From Brucella pseudintermedia (GTDB lineage Bacteria > Pseudomonadota > Alphaproteobacteria > Rhizobiales > Rhizobiaceae), in assembly GCF_042697365.1 (NCBI RefSeq), contig NZ_CP137604.1: 64,000 nt of DNA. The stretch is one strand, 5' to 3'. This document shows, piece after piece, positions 60,162 through 64,000 of this stretch (the stretch's first letter is position 1; the number at the start of each line of letters is the position of its first letter). The notes beneath the pieces were generated by a model. That model ran no database searches. It was not told where the DNA came from and saw nothing but the letters and a program-made list of their open reading frames with translations. Made by a program: the position numbers and the translations under genes.

Positions 60162-61976
60162 TCAGTCGTATTCGTTGGAAACCATTGCTGGCGGCACTTC
60201 CTGTTGAAAATCGGGCCTGCCGCTTAAATTGCTAACCATTGCTGGCTGGGCTTCGAGTTGGAAATCCGGCTTCACCCCGAGGAACGATGCGGACCGGCGG
60301 ATGATCTCCGAAACCATCGGCGCTGCGTTGAGACCCGCGGTTGCGCTGAACTTGCCTTCTTCCGGCTTCGGTTCGTCGATGATGGTCAGCACGACATAAG
60401 TCGGGTCATCCATCGGAAATGACGCCAGAAACGCGTTGAAGCGCACGTCCTTCGAATAGCGGCCATGCACCACTTTTTCCGCCGTGCCGGTCTTGCCGCC
60501 GACGCGATAGCCCGGAACCGTCGCGCGCTTGCCGGACCCACCCGGCGCCGTCGCATTGAGGCGGTAGAGATAACGCATGTCGGCAGAAACCTGTGGATGG
60601 ATGATCTGCTTGGCCACCTGATCGGCCTCTGCCTGCGTGCGCATCAGGAATGTCGGCGGCATCAGCTTGCCGCCATTCATCAGGGCCGCAGCGCCAACCG
60701 CCGTCTGCAACGGCGTTGTCATCATGCCGTGGCCGAACGAAATGGTCATGGAATGAACCTTCTTCCACACACGCGGCTCGACCGGGCGCGCCACTTCGGG
60801 CAGCTCCGTCTGCAAGCGGTCGAGAAGGCCGATCTTTTTCAGGAACGCGCGGTGTCCTTCGATGCCGACGGCATCGGCTTCGCGGCCTGAACCGATGTTG
60901 GATGAGAAGATGAAGACTTCCGGCAGCGTCAGCACGCGACCCTTGCCGTGGAAGTCACGGATGGTCTGGCGACCGAACACCAGCGGGCGCGACGCATCAA
61001 GGCGAGAATTGAGGTTAAACTTGCCGGAATCGAGCGCCATCGCCGTGGTAAAGCTCTTGATGGTCGAGCCCATTTCATAGGTGCCCGCAGACATGCGGTT
61101 CAGGCGGTCCTTATCCAGCGCGTGGACCGGATTGTTCGGATCGAAATCCGGCACCGATGCCATGGCGATCACTTCGCCGGTCTTGACGTTCAGCACAACC
61201 GCACCGGCGGCAATCGCCCGGTAGCGTTCCATGGCCTTGACCAGCACGTCGCGCATGATGTGCTGCACGCGAATATCGACGGAGAGACGCACTGGCTCCA
61301 GCGACTGCCCGGTCGCAAGGCCGACGGAACGCAGGTCAGTCAGGCCCTGGCTGTCGATATATTTCTCCATGCCCGCAATGCCCTGATTGTCGACATTAAC
61401 GAGACCGAGAATGTGCGATGCGGTGGGGCCGCCCGGATAGAAGCGCCGCTTTTCGGTCCGGAAGCCAATGCCCGGCACGCCGAGCGCCATGATCTGGCTC
61501 TGCTGGCGCGGCGTGAGCCCGCGCTTGACCCAGACGAAGCCCGCACCGCTTTTCAGACGCTTGTATGTCGCTTCCCAGTCGAGGTCTGGAAGCACGGTGG
61601 ACAGCATTTCGATGGTCTCGTCGGGATCGACGATCTTGCGCGGCTCGGCATAGAGCGAGGCCGTCTTGATGTCGGTCGCCAGAATTTCGCCATTGCGGTC
61701 CAGAATGTCCGGGCGCGACGCAAGCTGCTGCACGGCCGGTCCTGCATTCTCCTCGTCTTCGCCCCCGATAACGCCGAAATAGATAAGCTTGCCGCCCATC
61801 ACGCCATAGATGCCGACAAAGCAGGCGATGGCCATCCACAGGCGATTGCGCGCGCGGTTGCCATGCTTCTTGCGCGAGCCGACAAACGCCATGTTGCCGG
61901 CCAGCTTTTCATCGCCAGCCGGCTCAACACCGTTACTTGCCTGCAAATTCTTTTTTCTGAAAGGTCTCAGCCGCAT
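60162..61976 (-). CDS. ftsI: Division-specific transpeptidase FtsI (PBP3)
   Basis: This 604-residue class B penicillin-binding protein has one N-terminal transmembrane helix (about residues 46-68), a PBP dimerisation domain, and a transpeptidase domain with the serine in STIK (YEMGSTIKSFTTAMAL), SSN (IFSSNIGSG) and KTG (RVGGKTGTAEKV). It crosslinks septal peptidoglycan with FtsW. The C-terminus carries a duplicated 18-residue unit, PDFQLEAQPAMVSN then PDFQQEVPPAMVSN, beyond the catalytic domain (see findings). Confidence 0.95.
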   Translation of the reverse strand: MRLRPFRKKNLQASNGVEPAGDEKLAGNMAFVGSRKKHGNRARNRLWMAIACFVGIYGVMGGKLIYFGVIGGEDEENAGPAVQQLASRPDILDRNGEILATDIKTASLYAEPRKIVDPDETIEMLSTVLPDLDWEATYKRLKSGAGFVWVKRGLTPRQQSQIMALGVPGIGFRTEKRRFYPGGPTASHILGLVNVDNQGIAGMEKYIDSQGLTDLRSVGLATGQSLEPVRLSVDIRVQHIMRDVLVKAMERYRAIAAGAVVLNVKTGEVIAMASVPDFDPNNPVHALDKDRLNRMSAGTYEMGSTIKSFTTAMALDSGKFNLNSRLDASRPLVFGRQTIRDFHGKGRVLTLPEVFIFSSNIGSGREADAVGIEGHRAFLKKIGLLDRLQTELPEVARPVEPRVWKKVHSMTISFGHGMMTTPLQTAVGAAALMNGGKLMPPTFLMRTQAEADQVAKQIIHPQVSADMRYLYRLNATAPGGSGKRATVPGYRVGGKTGTAEKVVHGRYSKDVRFNAFLASFPMDDPTYVVLTIIDEPKPEEGKFSATAGLNAAPMVSEIIRRSASFLGVKPDFQLEAQPAMVSNLSGRPDFQQEVPPAMVSNEYD

Positions 61977-61978
61977 GA

Positions 61979-62380
61979 TCAGTGCCTCGCCCCGCTTTTC
62001 TTGACGCTGCCGGTCGTGATGGCATCCTTTTCGAGCACGCCGCTTGCGAGCAATTCGTCGCTGCCGGAAATGATTTTCTGGATATCGTCAACCGGACGTT
62101 CCGGAATTTCGTTGACGCCCAGCAGAAGCTGTTCCGCTTCGATCGGCTGGAGATTGAGTTCCTTTTCATAGACCCCGACGAGGCTCTGCAAGCGGCCAGG
62201 CTGGGTCATCAAGGCCCAGTCGGCGCGCAGGAGCGTGATCGTGTCCTTCTCGGAATCGATCTGCCGCTTCAGCTTGGCGATCACTGCGATCTGCTTTTCC
62301 GCGTCATATTTGATCGTGTAGGTGACGGTCGCCGCCACCAGCATCGCCGCTATCATGATGATGTCGAAAGTACGCAGCAC
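61979..62380 (-). CDS. ftsL: FtsL-like cell division protein
   Basis: This 133-residue protein has one N-terminal transmembrane helix (FDIIMIAAMLVAATVTYTIKYDAE), a short heptad-like coiled coil (KQIAVIAKLKRQIDSEKDTITLLRADWALMTQPGRLQSL), and a polar periplasmic tail. This is the FtsL layout, and its place between rsmH and ftsI is diagnostic. The start is GTG 62380, 4 bp after the rsmH stop; the longer frame upstream is the shadow of rsmH. Confidence 0.88.
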   Translation of the reverse strand: MLRTFDIIMIAAMLVAATVTYTIKYDAEKQIAVIAKLKRQIDSEKDTITLLRADWALMTQPGRLQSLVGVYEKELNLQPIEAEQLLLGVNEIPERPVDDIQKIISGSDELLASGVLEKDAITTGSVKKSGARH

Positions 62381-62384
62381 TCGT

Positions 62385-63428
62385 TCAACTCCGGGCCAGT
62401 TCGTTCGTCTCGGGCAGTTTGGGCAGTCCGAAAAGCGATAGATCGTCTTCCAGTGGCGGATTATCCGTCCTGATCCCGGCGCGCAGCTTCGCGGAGCGCG
62501 CGCGCGGGTTTCGTTCTTCTTCCTCGGCCGTCGGGCCGACAGCGCCCTTGACCGCAGCCGTGAAGCTCGGCAGGCGGACATGCGTTTCCGGCAGATGGCG
62601 CGACCCCGCGCTGCCGCCCGCGCGGTCCGCGAAATAGCGCTTCACCATGCGGTCTTCCAGCGAATGGAAGGTCACGACAACCAGCCGGCCACCTGGCTTC
62701 AGGATGCGCTCAGCAGCAAGCAACGCCCGCGCCAGTTCGCCCAGTTCATCGTTTACATAGACGCGCAGCGCCTGAAACACGCGCGTCGCCGGATGAATGC
62801 GATCCTTCGGATTGCGCCCCACCAGCGTTTCGATGGCATTGGCAAGATCGAGCGTGCGGGTGAAAGGCTGCGCCGCACGGCGCTTGTCGATCATGCGCGC
62901 AATGCGGCCCGCATGACGCTCCTCGCCCAGAAAATTGAAGATGCGGGCAAGATCGCCGGTCTTGAGACGGTTGACCACATCGGCAGCACTTGGACCCTTT
63001 TTCGACATGCGCATGTCAAGCGGGCCGTCCTTCTGGAAGGAAAAGCCGCGCTCGGCCTCATCGATCTGCATCGATGACACGCCAATATCGAGCACAACGC
63101 CGTCCACCTTGCTGCCTGCTCCCTTTACGGTCGAGACTGCTTCGTCCAAAGCAGAAAACCGCGACTCGACCAGATTGAGCCTGCCCGGAAACTGCTTTTC
63201 CATCGCCCGCCCGGCTTCGATTGCGGTTGGATCGCGGTCGATCGCGATCACGTCCGCGCCCGCTTCGAGTATGCGGCGCGTATAACCGCCAGCACCGAAT
63301 GTCCCGTCGACGATCACCGCGCCGGTCACAGGCTTCAGGGCATCGATCACTTCGGCAATCAGCACCGGAACGTGACGGACTTCAGCCCCACCGGCTTGAG
63401 AATTGTCTCCGCCGAGGCTTGCCATCAT
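62385..63428 (-). CDS. rsmH: 16S rRNA (cytosine1402-N4)-methyltransferase
   Basis: This 347-residue SAM-dependent enzyme (MraW) methylates C1402 in the decoding centre. Motifs are VDGTFGAGGYTRRILEAGADVIAIDRDPTA, VDGVVLDIGVSSMQIDEAERGFSFQKDGPLDMRMS, and TFHSLEDRMVKRYF. It is the first gene of the dcw cluster here; the usual upstream mraZ is absent and a repeat-rich region precedes it. Confidence 0.96.
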   Translation of the reverse strand: MMASLGGDNSQAGGAEVRHVPVLIAEVIDALKPVTGAVIVDGTFGAGGYTRRILEAGADVIAIDRDPTAIEAGRAMEKQFPGRLNLVESRFSALDEAVSTVKGAGSKVDGVVLDIGVSSMQIDEAERGFSFQKDGPLDMRMSKKGPSAADVVNRLKTGDLARIFNFLGEERHAGRIARMIDKRRAAQPFTRTLDLANAIETLVGRNPKDRIHPATRVFQALRVYVNDELGELARALLAAERILKPGGRLVVVTFHSLEDRMVKRYFADRAGGSAGSRHLPETHVRLPSFTAAVKGAVGPTAEEEERNPRARSAKLRAGIRTDNPPLEDDLSLFGLPKLPETNELARS

Positions 63429-63460
63429 TCCGATCCTTTCCCGGGTACGCGGCCCGTTAT

Positions 63461-63500
63461 CTAAAGCGCGTTGCGCTTAGAGCATTTCCCGCTTTCGGGA
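63461..63500. repeat. REP-like intergenic element upstream of rsmH
   Basis: CTAAAGCGC-gtt-GCGCTTAG is followed by AGCATTTCCCG-cttt-CGGG, giving two adjacent stems. Sequences of this type (GCGCTTTAGAGCATTTCC) are, to my knowledge, abundant intergenic repeats in Rhizobiales genomes. Only one copy is in this window, so the repeat status rests on recall. Confidence 0.5.
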
Positions 63501-63583
63501 GACATGCCTGAGTGTTGCCTTTGGATTCCGCCCATTTGCCGTCAACGTGGGGGCATGACGGATTCGTTCATCAGTTATCGGAT

Positions 63584-63595
63584 ATTAAGCTTAAT
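63584..63595. promoter_or_regulatory. ATTAAGCTTAAT palindrome upstream of rsmH
   Basis: A perfect 12-bp palindrome with two TTAA boxes sits 156 bp upstream of rsmH. CtrA sites are TTAA-N7-TTAA, whereas here the spacing is 2, so this is not a standard CtrA box. It may bind another regulator. Confidence 0.3.
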
Positions 63596-63613
63596 GAAGC
63601 GTTATCCTTTGGC

Positions 63614-63661
63614 GGGAGTAAGGGAGTAAGGGAGTAAGGGAGTAAGGGAGTAAGGGAGTAA
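63614..63661. repeat. Tandem array of 6 x GGGAGTAA
   Basis: Six perfect 8-bp units plus a partial GGGA form a short variable-number-type repeat in the rsmH-mntH intergenic region. Its length is not a multiple of three relative to any gene and it is non-coding. Slipped-strand copy-number changes would be expected. Confidence 0.95.
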
Positions 63662-63685
63662 GGGAAAAAAATCCTTATTCTCGGT

Positions 63686-63710
63686 CAAGGCAAATATTTT
63701 GCTTGCCTTG
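63686..63710. repeat. Inverted repeat CAAGGCAA / TTGCCTTG
   Basis: A perfect 8-bp stem with a 9-bp loop sits between the two tandem arrays. No T-run follows. It might act as a hairpin terminator or as the core of a larger structure formed by the arrays. Confidence 0.7.
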
Positions 63711-63727
63711 TCGCCATCGGCTTCGCA

Positions 63728-63767
63728 CCCTATTCCCCTATTCCCCTATTCCCCTATTCCCCTATTC
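63728..63767. repeat. Tandem array of 5 x CCCTATTC
   Basis: Five perfect 8-bp units lie just upstream of the mntH promoter. The strand bias is C/T-rich, opposite to the G/A-rich array at 63614. Each CCC can pair with a GGG of the other array, giving about 5 of 8 pairs per unit. Confidence 0.95.
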
Positions 63768-63787
63768 CCCTTCCTCCCCCTTTCCCG

Positions 63788-63832
63788 TTGACACCTGCCG
63801 CGCACGCGCTTATTTAATGCAAATAGTTTGCA
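63788..63832 (+). promoter_or_regulatory. mntH promoter with Mur-type palindrome
   Basis: TTGACA (63788-63793), a 17-bp spacer and TATTTA (63811-63816) form a strong sigma-70-type promoter. The predicted start falls inside TGCAAA-TAG-TTTGCA (63818-63832), a perfect 6-bp inverted repeat that resembles the manganese-responsive Mur box of Rhizobiales. Binding would block initiation. Confidence 0.75.
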
Positions 63833-63860
63833 ACTGCATTAAGTCATCAAGGCATTTCTC

Positions 63861-64000
63861 ATGGCTCCTCATGGAGAAAATTCGTCTGGCGCTGGCGAAG
63901 TTACGTTTGAAGGCTGGCGGCGTGATCGCGGCGAGGCATCCATGTCCGATGTCCACCGCTCAATCAGAGTCAATCGATCCGGCTCGAAGTTCCGCCGCGC
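63861..64000 (+). CDS. mntH: Probable Mn(II)/NRAMP transporter MntH (partial, N-terminus)
   Basis: The frame is open from ATG 63861 to the window edge (46 codons, MAPHGENSSGAGEVTFEGWRRDRG...). The last residues MSDVHRSIRVNRSGSKFRR resemble the polar segment just ahead of the first transmembrane helix of NRAMP transporters, which themselves lie beyond the window. The Mur-type palindrome in its promoter and the known neighbourhood of mntH next to the dcw cluster in Brucella support the call. The transmembrane core is not visible, so identity is provisional. Confidence 0.6.
   Translation, partial: MAPHGENSSGAGEVTFEGWRRDRGEASMSDVHRSIRVNRSGSKFRR

Noticed and set aside
63584..63595. CtrA box upstream of rsmH
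   Set aside because: The two TTAA boxes are spaced by 2 bp rather than the 7 bp of CtrA sites.
63614..63767. CRISPR-like array
   Set aside because: The units are contiguous 8-bp tandem repeats with no spacers, and no cas genes are nearby.

Overview
The window looks like a chromosomal stretch from an alphaproteobacterium of the Brucellaceae (Brucella/Ochrobactrum type). The reasons are a circularly permuted, two-piece tmRNA gene, an alphaproteobacterial SspB, the thyA-folA-hflK-hflC-degP order, and a large division and cell-wall (dcw) cluster flanked by a probable mntH on one side and lpxC-bamD-recN-ligA on the other. Coding density is high. Almost everything is housekeeping; the only clear mobile element is one IS1182-family insertion sequence.

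Layout. 1-3.6 kb: the 5' part of a PLP-dependent threonine/serine dehydratase behind a LysE-type exporter, then ilvB-ilvN (acetolactate synthase) preceded by an attenuator with a 17-residue Ile/Leu/Val-rich leader peptide. 3.7-10 kb: HerA-like ATPase, GGDEF protein, miaA, serB, a GNAT acetyltransferase and a BaiN/HI0933-type flavoprotein. 10-15.9 kb: degP, a DUF2065 protein, hflC, hflK, folA, thyA and a DUF2853 protein. 16.1-20.2 kb: tmRNA, a Bcr/CflA-type efflux pump divergent from a TetR regulator across twin palindromes, sspB, and a DUF4169/ribbon-helix-helix pair. 20.2-36 kb: a 1285-residue AsmA-family protein, a GlcD/Dld-type FAD oxidase, a UPF0303 protein, a kinase-like protein with an unusual C-terminal domain, UvrD/PcrA helicase, CreA, a hexapeptide acyltransferase, SCO, PrmA, an aminopeptidase P and AzlCD. 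36-43 kb: DUF2461, ligA, recN, bamD and lpxC.

43.2-44.7 kb holds the IS1182-family element, inserted in the hairpin of the ftsZ terminator with a 22-bp target duplication. 44.8-63.4 kb is the dcw cluster, all on the minus strand. It is transcribed from rsmH through ftsL, ftsI, murE, murF, mraY, murD, ftsW, murG, murC and murB to a terminator, then ddl, ftsQ, ftsA and ftsZ. There is no mraZ in front of rsmH. The rsmH upstream region carries two 8-bp tandem-repeat arrays. At the right edge a plus-strand gene, probably mntH, starts behind a strong promoter whose start region overlaps a perfect TGCAAA-TAG-TTTGCA palindrome resembling a manganese-responsive Mur box.

The genes fall into a few functional groups: branched-chain amino acid synthesis and export (ilvBN, azlCD, LysE); protein quality control and ribosome rescue (tmRNA, SspB, HflKC, DegP); DNA repair (UvrD, RecN, LigA); and envelope growth and division (dcw, LpxC, BamD, AsmA). 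No phage, CRISPR array or large accessory island is visible. The items most worth a second look are the leaderless-looking ilv attenuator, the kinase/AMP-binding-C-like fusion, the IS in the ftsZ terminator, an AT-rich codon island in ddl, the insertion in UvrD and the repeat arrays upstream of rsmH.
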